From: an uncultured Sphingomonas sp. | Lineage (GTDB): Bacteria; Pseudomonadota; Alphaproteobacteria; Sphingomonadales; Sphingomonadaceae | Assembly: GCA_946886645.1 (NCBI GenBank) | Contig: CAMPIY010000090.1 | Location: 1-7,014 of the forward strand | DNA: 7,014 nucleotides | Direction: 5' to 3' | Part shown: piece by piece, positions 1 to 6,199 of the stretch | Layout: each line of letters begins with the position of its first letter | How positions within the stretch are numbered: the first letter of the stretch is position 1 | Notes under the pieces: generated by a model | Database searches by the model: none | Seen by the model: the letters and a program-made list of their open reading frames with translations, nothing else | What the model was told of the DNA's origin: nothing | Translations under genes and position numbers: made by a program

Positions 1-1799
1 TCATCGCCCACGTCGATCATGGCAAGACCACGCTCGTCGACCAGCTCTTCCGCCAGTCCGGCACCTTCCGCGAAAACCAGCGCGTCGAGGAGCGGGCGAT
101 GGATTCGAACGACCTCGAAAAAGAGCGCGGTATTACCATCCTGGCCAAGTGCACGAGCGTCGAATGGAACGGCACGCATATCAACATCGTCGATACGCCC
201 GGCCACGCCGACTTCGGTGCCGAGGTGGAGCGCATCCTCAGCATGGTCGATGGGGTCATCCTGCTGGTCGACAGCGCCGAAGGCCCGATGCCGCAGACCA
301 AGTTCGTCACCGGCAAGGCGCTTTCGCTGGGCCTCAAGCCGATCGTCGTCGTCAACAAGATCGACCGCCCCGACGCCCGCCCGGCAGAGGTTCTCGACGA
401 GGTGTTCGAACTATTCCTCAACCTCGAGGCCAACGACGAGCAGCTGGATTTCCCGGTGCTCTACGCCAGCGGCCGCGCGGGCTATGCCGGCCTGACCGAC
501 GATGTGCGCGAAGGCGACCTCACCCCGTTGTTCCAGACGATTGTCGACCGCGTCCCCGCGCCCAAGCTCGACCCCCAGGGCGAGTTCAAGATGCTCGCCA
601 CCCTGCTCGACCGCGACAATTTCCTCGGCCGTATCCTCACCGGCCGGATCGAGAGCGGCACGCTCAACATCAACGATCCGATCCGCGCGATGGACGTCAA
701 CGGCAAGACCGTCGAGGACGGCCGCGTCACCAAGCTGTTCGCCTTTGAGGGGCTGGAGCGGGTGCCGGTCAACAGCGCCAGGGCGGGCGACATCGTGGCC
801 ATCGCGGGCCTGGTGAAGGCGACCGTCTCCAACACCATCGGCACCCCGCAAATCACCGAACCGCTCCACGCGCGCGAGATCGACCCGCCGACGCTGGCGA
901 TGAGCTTCGCGGTCAACGACAGCCCCTTCGCCGGCAAGGACGGCGACAAGGTGCAGAGCCGCGTCATCCGCGAACGGCTGGAGCGCGAGGCCGAGGGCAA
1001 TGTCGCGATCCGCGTCACCGAAACCCCGGGCGGCGAGGCATTCGAGGTCGCGGGGCGCGGCGAGCTCCAGCTTGGCGTGGTCATCGAGACGCTGCGCCGC
1101 GAGGGGTTCGAGCTGGGCATCAGCCGCCCGCGCGTGCTGTTCCGCGACGGACCCAACGGCCGCGAGGAGCCTTATGAGACCGTCGTCATCGATGTCGACG
1201 ACGAGTTCAGCGGCACGGTCATCGACAAGATGGCAATCCGCAAGGCGGAAATGACCGACATGCGCCCCTCGGGCGGCGGCAAGACGCGGCTGACTTTCTC
1301 CGCGCCGTCACGCGGCCTCATCGGCTATCATGGCGAATTCCTGTCCGACACGCGCGGCACGGGCATCATGAACCGGCTGTTCGAGAAATACGGCCCGCAC
1401 AAAGGTCCGATCAGCGGCCGCCAGAACGGCGTCCTGATCTCGATGGAAAAGGGTCCGGCGGTTGCCTATGCGCTCAGCGCGCTTGAGGATCGCGGCATAT
1501 TGTTCATCTCGCCCGGCGACATGCTCTACGAGGGCATGGTGATCGGCGAGAATGCGAAGACGCAGGACCTTGAGGTCAACCCGCTGAAGTCGAAGCAGCT
1601 GACCAACTTCCGCGCCTCCGGCCCCAAAGACGAAGGCATTCGCCTGACTCCGCCCCGGCGGATGACCTTGGAGCAGGCGATCGCCTACATCCAGGACGAC
1701 GAGCTGGTCGAGGTCACCCCTAAGGCCATCCGCATCCGCAAGCGCTTCCTCGATCCGCATGAGCGCAAGAGGCAGTCGAGGAAGGCTGAGGCCGCCTAG
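1..1799 (+). CDS. typA: TypA/BipA ribosome-associated translational GTPase, 5' end cut by window
   Basis: The reading frame is open from base 3 and ends at TAG 1797-1799, showing 598 residues; E. coli BipA has about 607, so only some 8-10 N-terminal residues lie outside the window. It is a GTPase of the EF-G/LepA superfamily that binds ribosomes and supports 50S assembly and growth under stress or cold. Visible G-domain motifs: AHVDHGKTT (G1, bases 6-32), ERGIT (switch I), DTPGHADF (G3, from base 192), NKID (G4, bases 354-365). The [17 protein letters not shown] stretch is a TypA hallmark. The later domains keep [49 protein letters not shown] and the C-terminal [19 protein letters not shown] followed by RIRKRFL, as in BipA. 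The ATG at base 99 is an internal methionine, not the start. The stop codon lies inside an inverted repeat shared with the convergent hydrolase gene. No truncation or frameshift is seen. Confidence 0.97.
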   Translation, partial: IAHVDHGKTTLVDQLFRQSGTFRENQRVEERAMDSNDLEKERGITILAKCTSVEWNGTHINIVDTPGHADFGAEVERILSMVDGVILLVDSAEGPMPQTKFVTGKALSLGLKPIVVVNKIDRPDARPAEVLDEVFELFLNLEANDEQLDFPVLYASGRAGYAGLTDDVREGDLTPLFQTIVDRVPAPKLDPQGEFKMLATLLDRDNFLGRILTGRIESGTLNINDPIRAMDVNGKTVEDGRVTKLFAFEGLERVPVNSARAGDIVAIAGLVKATVSNTIGTPQITEPLHAREIDPPTLAMSFAVNDSPFAGKDGDKVQSRVIRERLEREAEGNVAIRVTETPGGEAFEVAGRGELQLGVVIETLRREGFELGISRPRVLFRDGPNGREEPYETVVIDVDDEFSGTVIDKMAIRKAEMTDMRPSGGGKTRLTFSAPSRGLIGYHGEFLSDTRGTGIMNRLFEKYGPHKGPISGRQNGVLISMEKGPAVAYALSALEDRGILFISPGDMLYEGMVIGENAKTQDLEVNPLKSKQLTNFRASGPKDEGIRLTPPRRMTLEQAIAYIQDDELVEVTPKAIRIRKRFLDPHERKRQSRKAEAA

Positions 1800-1821
1800 C
1801 GGCGTTCGCCGAGCGGCCTCA
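1787..1821. terminator. Stem-loop between convergent typA and hydrolase genes
   Basis: TGAGGCCGC (1787-1795) pairs perfectly with GCGGCCTCA (1813-1821), a 9-bp GC-rich stem. Inside it a second hairpin, CGGC-GTTC-GCCG (1800-1811), stacks above a small internal loop that holds the typA stop codon. No T-run follows on either strand, so this is not a classical intrinsic terminator. It may act as a bidirectional 3'-end structure that protects transcript ends or pauses polymerase. The hydrolase stop codon is followed at a short distance by the same structure on the other strand. Confidence 0.4.
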
Positions 1822-1846
1822 AGCGGCGCGAAGCAATCCCGCTACA

Positions 1847-2728
1847 TCAAGCCGGAACCGGCTCGATGATGAGGGAGTGTTCGGCCGCCCCGACCGGTTC
1901 GCCCCGGATGAAGGCAAGTATGTCCGCGTTAACGATCTCCGGATGGGTGGCGCACAGGCCGTGCGGCAAATCCTTGTACGTCAGGAGCTTGCCGTTCTTG
2001 AGCAGGGCGGCGGATAGCGGACCCGAATCCGCATAGGGCACGATCTGGTCGTCCTCGCTGTGGATGACCAGCACCGGAACCTCGATTGCCTTCAAATCCT
2101 CGGTGAAGTCCGTCTCGGAGAAGGCCTTGATGCATTCATAATGCGCCTTGGCGCTGCCCATCATTCCCTGGCGCCACCAATTGCGGATGATCCCTTCGGA
2201 CACCTTCGCTCCCGGACGGTTGAAACCGTAGAAAGGCCCCGAAGCGATATCGAGGTAGAGCTGGGCCCGGTTTGCCGCCAGCGCTGCCCGATAGCCGTCG
2301 AATACCTCGATCGGTGTCCCGCCCGGATTGCTGTCCTTCTTGACCATGACCGGCGGCACGGCGTCGACCAGCACCGCCTTCGCGACCCTTCCTTCCTCGG
2401 CTCGCGCTACATAGCGCGTAACCTCTCCGCCGCCGGTGGAATGGCCCACATGGATGGCGTTCTTGAGGTCCAGTGCCGCGACCAGCTCGGAAACGTCGGA
2501 GGCATAGGTATCCATCTCATTGCCGCCGCTCGTTTGGCTCGACCGGCCGTGGCCCCGGCGGTCGTGCGCGATCACGCGGAAACCCTGGTCGAGGAAAAAC
2601 AGCATCTGCGCGTCCCAATCGTCCGCGCTCAGCGGCCAGCCGTGATGGAAAACGATCGGCTGTGCCTCTTTCGGCCCCCAATCCTTGTAGAAGATATGGG
2701 TGCCGTCCTTGGTTTGAATGTGGGTCAT
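1847..2728 (-). CDS. Alpha/beta hydrolase of the non-heme chloroperoxidase / arylesterase type
   Basis: 293 residues, cytosolic (no signal peptide seen). It has the hallmarks of the cofactor-free haloperoxidase (non-heme chloroperoxidase) branch of alpha/beta hydrolases: [14 protein letters not shown] (28-41, oxyanion region with Trp31), DRRGHGRS (56-63), nucleophile elbow GHSTGGGEV (95-103, Ser97), a strand ending HSEDDQIVP (223-231, acid most likely Asp227) and LPHG (254-257, His256). The catalytic triad is complete. Family members hydrolyse esters and, with peracids, halogenate in vitro; the natural substrate is usually unknown. The body ends near LAFIRG (271-276), and the last 17 residues are a tail beyond the usual 275 or so. 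The ATG at 2728 has a GAAGGG ribosome site (bases 2738-2743 as complement) 9 bases away and starts just before the conserved YKDWG region. It is convergent with typA and transcribed away from the EVE gene's 3' end, so it probably has its own promoter in 2729-2902, which I could not define. Confidence 0.9.
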   Translation of the reverse strand: MTHIQTKDGTHIFYKDWGPKEAQPIVFHHGWPLSADDWDAQMLFFLDQGFRVIAHDRRGHGRSSQTSGGNEMDTYASDVSELVAALDLKNAIHVGHSTGGGEVTRYVARAEEGRVAKAVLVDAVPPVMVKKDSNPGGTPIEVFDGYRAALAANRAQLYLDIASGPFYGFNRPGAKVSEGIIRNWWRQGMMGSAKAHYECIKAFSETDFTEDLKAIEVPVLVIHSEDDQIVPYADSGPLSAALLKNGKLLTYKDLPHGLCATHPEIVNADILAFIRGEPVGAAEHSLIIEPVPA

Positions 2729-2833
2729 CGGTTCGTGCCCTTCGCCAGGATTTCCGGCCGGCAGGACCGGAGCTGGCCTCGTGAACGGGCCGACGGAGGC
2801 GGCTACTTTCGCTTCCGGATACGCCTTCGGACT

Positions 2834-2853
2834 CGGGTCGCGAGGACGACCCG
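2834..2853 (-). terminator. Hairpin downstream of the EVE-domain gene
   Basis: CGGGTCG (2834-2840) and CGACCCG (2847-2853) form a perfect 7-bp stem with a 6-base loop, about 50 bases past the stop of the EVE gene on the minus strand. There is no T-run after it, so termination activity is uncertain. It could equally be part of the upstream region of the hydrolase gene, which is read in the same direction. The rest of 2729-2902 holds no gene that I can support. Confidence 0.25.
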
Positions 2854-2902
2854 CCCTAACAGATTTGCAATGACAGTGCGATGACGAGTGGGGAGCGGGA
2901 AA

Positions 2903-3304
2903 TCAGCGGCTCGCCATTTTCAGGATCAAGGCCCATTCCTCCTCGCGCACCGGTGCGACGGAGAGGCGGGATTGGCGGATAAGCTCCATTTTCGCGAGTT
3001 TCGGCTCGGCCTTGATTTCGGCAAGCGCCACCGGCCGCTCCAGCGCGCGGACAGGCTCGACCGGAACCTTGACCCAGCTTCCATCGGCGCCGTCCGGCTT
3101 TTGCGGACCAGCGACGCGCATGATGCCGACGACCGCCTTGTCCGCCATCGAATGATAGAAGAAGGCCTCGTCGCCAGGCTTCATCGCACGCAGGTGCAGC
3201 CTCGCGGCATTGTTGCGCACGCCGTCCCAATCGGTGCCGCCATCGCGGACCAGATCGTCCCAGCCGTACTTCGTCGGTTCCGACTTCATCAGCCAATAGG
3301 CCAT
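2903..3304 (-). CDS. EVE-domain protein (THYN1-like)
   Basis: 133 residues, essentially one EVE domain, the PUA-like fold of human thymocyte nuclear protein 1. Visible family features are the opening AYWLMKSEP (2-10), WDGVRNNAAR (26-35), MKPGDEAFFYHS (41-52), VVGIMRVAG (58-66) and the C-terminal ELIRQSRLSVAPV region. EVE domains bind modified bases in nucleic acids; in bacteria stand-alone EVE proteins are proposed to recognise modified RNA or DNA, but the ligand of this one cannot be read from sequence. Length matches stand-alone bacterial members. The ATG at 3304 is well supported: AGGAG (complement of 3314-3318) lies 9 bases upstream and the conserved YWLMKSEP begins at residue 3. It appears to be a single-gene unit, with a likely promoter around 3356-3384. 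No restriction or defence gene adjoins it. Confidence 0.93.
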   Translation of the reverse strand: MAYWLMKSEPTKYGWDDLVRDGGTDWDGVRNNAARLHLRAMKPGDEAFFYHSMADKAVVGIMRVAGPQKPDGADGSWVKVPVEPVRALERPVALAEIKAEPKLAKMELIRQSRLSVAPVREEEWALILKMASR

Positions 3305-3342
3305 CGCGCATTTCTCCTCGGATCAGCGCTTACAAAGCGGCG

Positions 3343-3358
3343 AGGCAAGTAGGCAAGT
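3343..3358. repeat. Tandem 8-bp direct repeat AGGCAAGT x2
   Basis: AGGCAAGT occurs twice with no gap (3343-3350, 3351-3358), between the probable EVE promoter and the ribosome binding site. It may be a protein-binding site or a chance duplication. Confidence 0.4.
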
Positions 3359-3384
3359 GCTGAAAATCCGCGAAAATCTGTCAA
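3356..3384 (-). promoter_or_regulatory. Possible sigma-70 promoter of the EVE-domain gene
   Basis: On the minus strand a perfect TTGACA (-35, complement of 3379-3384) is followed, after a 17-base spacer, by AGCACT (complement of 3356-3361), a poor -10 match. The position, about 50 bases upstream of the EVE start, suits a promoter. The -35 is seen in the sequence; use as a promoter is inference because the -10 is weak. Confidence 0.35.
3362..3378. repeat. GAAAATC direct repeat with 10-bp period
   Basis: GAAAATC occurs at 3362-3368 and 3372-3378, one helical turn apart, exactly filling the spacer between the proposed -35 and -10 of the EVE gene promoter. Phased repeats on one helix face are what an operator would look like, but two short copies can arise by chance. 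Confidence 0.35.
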
Positions 3385-3623
3385 TTCGTTCAGGGTTCCA
3401 GTGATTTAACCCGTGACCGGCTCGGCTCATCGTTGAGGCGGTTGTGCCCTGCGGCGCAGCTTATATGTGCACTGCAGCAATTTTGAGAGCGAGTGGATCC
3501 ATGGGTGCCCCGACGAGCGGGGCAGGGCGGATCCCGGGCAAGACGGACGTGCCCATCGCAGTCGCCAGAGTGGCTTATCCTTCGCGACTGTTTGATGGCC
3601 GGCCGCCATAGTTTGAGAAAAAG
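3385..3623 (+). promoter_or_regulatory. Intergenic region and structured leader of the cell wall hydrolase gene
   Basis: With 3305-3384 this makes a 319-base gap between genes. Its right part is rich in inverted repeats on the side of the hydrolase: GGATCC (3495-3500) with GGATCC (3529-3534) enclosing TGCCCCG/CGGGGCA (3506-3512 and 3518-3524, 5-base loop); GGGCA/TGCCC (3536-3540, 3550-3554); CAGTCGC/GCGACTG (3559-3565, 3584-3590, perfect 7 bp); and ATGGC/GCCAT (3595-3599, 3605-3609), which ends 14 bases before the TTG start. A weak promoter may lie at TTGTGC (3442-3447) and TATATG (3463-3468), spacing 15. The leader also contains a 36-codon ORF (3501-3611) in frame with the hydrolase but closed by TAG, and a 10-codon ORF (3595-3627). 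Function is unknown; structure alone is seen. Confidence 0.35.
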
Positions 3624-4271
3624 TTGAAGACGTTTTTGGGTGCCGGCAGTGCGTCGGCCATCGTTGCTGCTGTGTTGCTTGCGTTCGGCGGATCGGGCCA
3701 GGCGTTTGCCCAGCAAGTAAAGAATCTCCCGGTCGTCCAGGCGGTTGTGAAAACCTCCGTGCCGACGACCAGCGCGGCTCCAACGACGGTGTCGCTGGTA
3801 AATTCCGATGCGGCCGTCGCACGTGAGGCGGGCTGGCTGCAGAAGGCCGGTTGGCCGCTCTACGCGCTGGTCGACAAGTTCAGCACCGGCGCGCCGCTGT
3901 CCGACGAAGCGAATTGCATCGCGGTCGCGGTCTATCACGAAGCGCGCGGGGAGAGCCTGGAAGGCCAGATGGCGGTCGCCCAGGTGATCAAGAACCGCGC
4001 CATGTCCGGCAAATACCCGTCCGACTGGTGCGGGGTGGTCAAACAGCCGTGGCAATTCTCCTTCGTCCGCCACGGCCAGTTTCCGTCGGTCGACGTGAAT
4101 TCGGAGGCATGGCGCAAGGCGGTCGGGATCACCCGCCTTGCCGTGGCCAATGCCGTCCCGAGCGTACCCAAGGATTGCCTTTGGTATCACGCCAATTATG
4201 TCGCGCCGCGGTGGAGCAACAACCTCCAGCGGGTCGAACAGATCGGCGCGCACATCTTCTATCGAAGCTAA
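3624..4271 (+). CDS. Secreted SleB-like cell wall hydrolase (Hydrolase_2 domain)
   Basis: 215 residues. A signal peptide is clear: basic start MKTFL, hydrophobic stretch near 11-22 (SAIVAAVLLAFG), cleavage likely after AFA (27-29). A Thr/Ser/Ala-rich linker (about 40-65) leads to a SleB/CwlJ-type domain with DEANCIAVAVYHEARGES (94-111; Glu106 is the likely catalytic acid), GQMAVAQVIKNRAMSGKYP (114-132), WCGVV, QFSF (144-147) and a C-terminal WYHANYVAPRW (187-197). Three cysteines (98, 136, 185) could allow a disulfide in the periplasm. The family cleaves peptidoglycan, probably as lytic transglycosylases; in Gram-negatives the role is wall remodelling rather than spore germination. An in-frame TAG at 3609-3611 means TTG 3624 is the first usable start; its ribosome site (GAGAAA at 3615-3620) is weak. 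The TTG overlaps the TGA of a mini-ORF starting at ATG 3595, and one extra A in the A5 run 3618-3622 would fuse them, so the true N-terminus is uncertain. Domain call is firm, start is not. Confidence 0.88.
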   Translation: MKTFLGAGSASAIVAAVLLAFGGSGQAFAQQVKNLPVVQAVVKTSVPTTSAAPTTVSLVNSDAAVAREAGWLQKAGWPLYALVDKFSTGAPLSDEANCIAVAVYHEARGESLEGQMAVAQVIKNRAMSGKYPSDWCGVVKQPWQFSFVRHGQFPSVDVNSEAWRKAVGITRLAVANAVPSVPKDCLWYHANYVAPRWSNNLQRVEQIGAHIFYRS

Positions 4272-4319
4272 TCCGGCGGTTTACCGCAGGCCGGCCTCAC
4301 TCTGGCGTTAACCCTGTTC

Positions 4320-4363
4320 AAGGGGGATTCGCGTTTGGCTTCGCGTCAAGCAGAATCCCTTTT
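4320..4363 (+). terminator. Intrinsic-terminator-like hairpin after the cell wall hydrolase gene
   Basis: GGGATTC (4324-4330) pairs with GAATCCC (4353-4359); A-U and G-U pairs extend the stem to 4320 and 4363. The loop contains a small GCG/CGC inner stem. TTTT (4360-4363) follows the core stem. It lies 49 bases after the hydrolase stop and before the response regulator, so it likely separates the two transcripts. The T-run is short. Confidence 0.5.
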
Positions 4364-4364
4364 G

Positions 4365-4386
4365 GGCCAAGGATTTATCCTTTGCC
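4365..4386. promoter_or_regulatory. 22-base inverted repeat before the response regulator
   Basis: GGC-C-AAGGA (4365-4373) is mirrored by TCCTT-T-GCC (4378-4386) around a TTTA centre, with one mismatch. It ends 7 bases before the GGGGAGG ribosome site of the response regulator gene. It could be a dimeric repressor operator or an RNA hairpin influencing ribosome access. No T-run follows, so a second terminator is less likely. Confidence 0.4.
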
Positions 4387-4407
4387 TGAAGGCGGGGAGG
4401 CCGGGCG

Positions 4408-4914
4408 GTGCTGAAGATTTTGATCGTCGAAGACGATACGCAGCTTGCAACAACTCTGAAATATCTGGTCGAGGATAATCCGCGCTATCGCGTGGTCGCG
4501 ACCGCCGACGATCTCGACAGCGCCGTGGCCGCCGCGACCGAACATGTGCCCGACCTGGCGCTCGTCGATCTTCGACTTGCGCACGGCACGACCGGCTTCT
4601 CCGTGGCGGTGCGGATGGGCGATTTCGACATCCCTTGTTTCTTCATCACCGGCAAGGCACCGGACTTCCCGATGCCCGACCTCGCGCTAGGCTGCCTGAT
4701 GAAGCCTTTCACCGCCGAGGACATTCACCGCAGCCTGGCGGCGGCGGAGGATTTAATGCGCGGCCGCGAGGCATTGCGCCCGAAGATGCCCGTGAATCTC
4801 ACCCTCTACGACCAGGTGGACGATGAAGGCGCGGAGGTGCAGCCCGGGTTCATCCCGTCGCGCCGGTCGCTGAAGACCCGGCTCGAGCATTGGATCGCGG
4901 GCACCCAGCACTAA
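4408..4914 (+). CDS. Single-domain response regulator
   Basis: 168 residues. Residues 1-115 or so form a CheY-like receiver domain: ILIVEDD (4-10, acidic pocket Glu8/Asp9/Asp10), phosphoacceptor Asp54 in LALVDLRL (50-57), Thr81 in FFITGKAPD, and Lys99 in CLMKPF followed by TAEDI. All residues needed for phosphorylation are present. The remaining 50 or so residues (RGREALRPKMPVN onward) are a basic/polar tail with no DNA-binding, GGDEF, EAL or HisKA domain that I recognise, so output is probably by protein contact. The start is GTG 4408: GGGGAGG (4394-4400) lies 7 bases upstream and residue 2 begins the conserved first strand. No histidine kinase is in the window, so the partner is unknown. 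The gene is preceded by a near-perfect inverted repeat and its TAA overlaps the stop of the convergent GST gene by 4 bases. Codon use looks like its neighbours. Confidence 0.9.
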   Translation: MLKILIVEDDTQLATTLKYLVEDNPRYRVVATADDLDSAVAAATEHVPDLALVDLRLAHGTTGFSVAVRMGDFDIPCFFITGKAPDFPMPDLALGCLMKPFTAEDIHRSLAAAEDLMRGREALRPKMPVNLTLYDQVDDEGAEVQPGFIPSRRSLKTRLEHWIAGTQH

Positions 4915-5648
4915 AGGCGCATGATGCCCCGCCGCGGCTCCTTTTCGCCATAGCTTTCCGGCGTTAGCTTGGCGCCAGCCTCTTGCAGCGCCTGCCGCCG
5001 CCCGGAGATCGAGGCGGAGAGTTGAATCTGCTCAAGCTTGCCCAGCTTCTCCATTGCCGGATGCGCCAGCGCCTCGCTCACGAAACGTGCGGTGCGCGGC
5101 CAGCGGGCGGGGTCCGTGCTGAAGCCCGCATAGCCGGCATTGCGGAAAAAAGTCGCGATAGCGATGTCGGCAAGGCCGAACTCGCCGAAGCAATAGCCTT
5201 TGGCCGGCAGCTCGCCTTCCAGATAGTCGAGCGCGGCCGGGATTTCGACGGTCAGCGACTTCTCGATGCGTTCTTCGTCAACCGGGTCGCCCCAAACGCG
5301 CGGGCTGACCACCTTCGGATAGAACAGCCCCCAAATGAAGAGATCGCCAAGCCTTGTGTCGGCAAATTCCTCCAGCCATCGGGCCCGCGCCCGTTCCCTG
5401 GGATCGCGGGGCAGCAAAGCCGGTTCGGGATAGGCTTCTTCCAGATATTCGCAGATGACGGTGGAATCGGTCAGCACGAAATCGCCATCGATCAGCACCG
5501 GGATCCGGCGGAGCGGACTTAACCGCCCGAATTCCTCATCGCCGAAGAAGGGCGTGATCGGGTCCACCTCATAGTCGAGCCCCTTGAGCTCGAGGCAGGC
5601 GAGGACCTTGCGGACATAGGGGCTGACGAAGCTGCCGATGATTTTCAT
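4911..5648 (-). CDS. Glutathione S-transferase family protein
   Basis: 245 residues, cytosolic. The N-terminal thioredoxin-like domain (1-80) opens MKIIGSFVSPYVRKV, close in style to E. coli YibF; Ser9 or Ser6 would be the candidate glutathione-activating residue. RRIPVLIDGD (47-56) holds the cis-proline (Pro50) and LTDSTVICEYLEE (59-71) the glutathione gamma-glutamyl contact (Asp61-Ser62). The helical C-terminal domain follows LLPRDPRERARARWLEEFAD, with the N-capping-box type segment FGEFGLADIAIATFFR (154-169). The substrate cannot be told; family roles include conjugation, peroxide reduction and stress detoxification. About 40 residues after 205 form an extension beyond the core fold. ATG 5648 is supported by GAGG (complement of 5654-5657) and by the conserved first strand starting at residue 2. 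It lies 31 bases downstream of the membrane protein gene on the same strand, so co-transcription is possible, and its TAG (4911-4913) overlaps the response regulator stop. Confidence 0.92.
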   Translation of the reverse strand: MKIIGSFVSPYVRKVLACLELKGLDYEVDPITPFFGDEEFGRLSPLRRIPVLIDGDFVLTDSTVICEYLEEAYPEPALLPRDPRERARARWLEEFADTRLGDLFIWGLFYPKVVSPRVWGDPVDEERIEKSLTVEIPAALDYLEGELPAKGYCFGEFGLADIAIATFFRNAGYAGFSTDPARWPRTARFVSEALAHPAMEKLGKLEQIQLSASISGRRQALQEAGAKLTPESYGEKEPRRGIMRL

Positions 5649-5679
5649 GACCGCCTCATGCGCCGAGGGCGGCCGTGCT

Positions 5680-6081
5680 TCAAGCGGTGGCTGGTGCTGT
5701 CTCCAGTTCCGGATTGCTCAGCAACAGGGTGACAGGGAGCGCGAATGCCAAAGCGCCATAGATCATCGCCAGAGCGTGCGGCGCGGCGGACAGCATGAGG
5801 GCGAAGGGGATGAGGCCCGCGGTGAGGATCAGGGCGGCGAAGGCAATCGCCTCAATTGACTGATCCCTGATTTCCCCGACACGGCGCCGGTCGGCGAGCA
5901 GTTGGTTGAGCAGGCCGATCGTCCGGCTCGCGGTCCGCGTGCAAAAGCCAGGAATCACGGCGTGGATCAGGCAGGCAAGACCCGCCGCCAGCGCCATCAG
6001 GCCAATCGTAGCGGCAAACGCCAGATGCTCGAAATAGCCCTCTCCAGCATCATTCAGATGTTGCTTCGACCGACGGATCAT
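5680..6081 (-). CDS. Small membrane protein, N-terminus resembling DUF6356
   Basis: 133 residues, function unknown. The first 65 residues resemble the DUF6356 family of sphingomonads as I remember it: a GEGYFEHLAFAATIG opening (13-27) and a GLACLIHAVIPGFCTRTAS stretch (34-52) ahead of an amphipathic TIGLLNQLLADRRR. Three hydrophobic segments are visible: about 20-44, 76-98 and 102-121, so this is an inner-membrane protein. The second and third helices extend beyond the usual 70-80 residue length that I recall for DUF6356, so this is a longer version or a different family. The ATG at 6081 has a good ribosome site (AGGAGA, complement of 6087-6092) 5 bases upstream. It precedes the GST gene by 31 bases on the same strand and follows tRNA-Gln by 118 bases. 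The family name is a moderate-confidence guess; that the ORF is a real gene is supported by its ribosome site and clear hydrophobic pattern. Confidence 0.75.
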   Translation of the reverse strand: MIRRSKQHLNDAGEGYFEHLAFAATIGLMALAAGLACLIHAVIPGFCTRTASRTIGLLNQLLADRRRVGEIRDQSIEAIAFAALILTAGLIPFALMLSAAPHALAMIYGALAFALPVTLLLSNPELETAPATA

Positions 6082-6199
6082 ATGCGTCTCCTGCCGCCAG
6101 CCGAGAGCGCCGGCGTCATCGAGTCAATCGCAGCGAGATGGAATCAGCGGCCAGTCCGCATCAGGCTGTGCCGAATTGATGAATTTCGCGAGGGGAGGC

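Noticed and set aside
2772..2812. Possible general-stress (EcfG-type) promoter for the hydrolase: GGAAG-N16-CGTC on the minus strand
   Set aside because: It differs from GGAAC-N16/17-CGTT in both elements, and such near matches are expected by chance.
2060..2884. 274-codon plus-strand ORF opposite the alpha/beta hydrolase
   Set aside because: It is antisense to a gene with a complete catalytic triad; its Arg/His-rich translation shows no family motif and is typical of GC-rich shadow frames.
2903..3304. EVE-domain gene as part of a modification-dependent restriction or defence system
   Set aside because: Neighbours are housekeeping-type genes and no nuclease, methylase or McrB-like gene is in the window; a stand-alone EVE protein is common.
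3433..3468. TTGAGG (3433-3438) as -35 for TTATAT/TATATG
   Set aside because: Spacing of 22 or more bases is too long for a sigma-70 promoter; the alternative TTGTGC spacing is mentioned only as weak.
3390..4253. 287-codon minus-strand ORF opposite the cell wall hydrolase and its leader
   Set aside because: Antisense shadow of a clear SleB-like gene; no recognisable domain and no good ribosome site.
6147..6159. GCGG/CCGC hairpin as a terminator of tRNA-Gln
   Set aside because: Only a 4-bp stem and no T-run on the minus strand.
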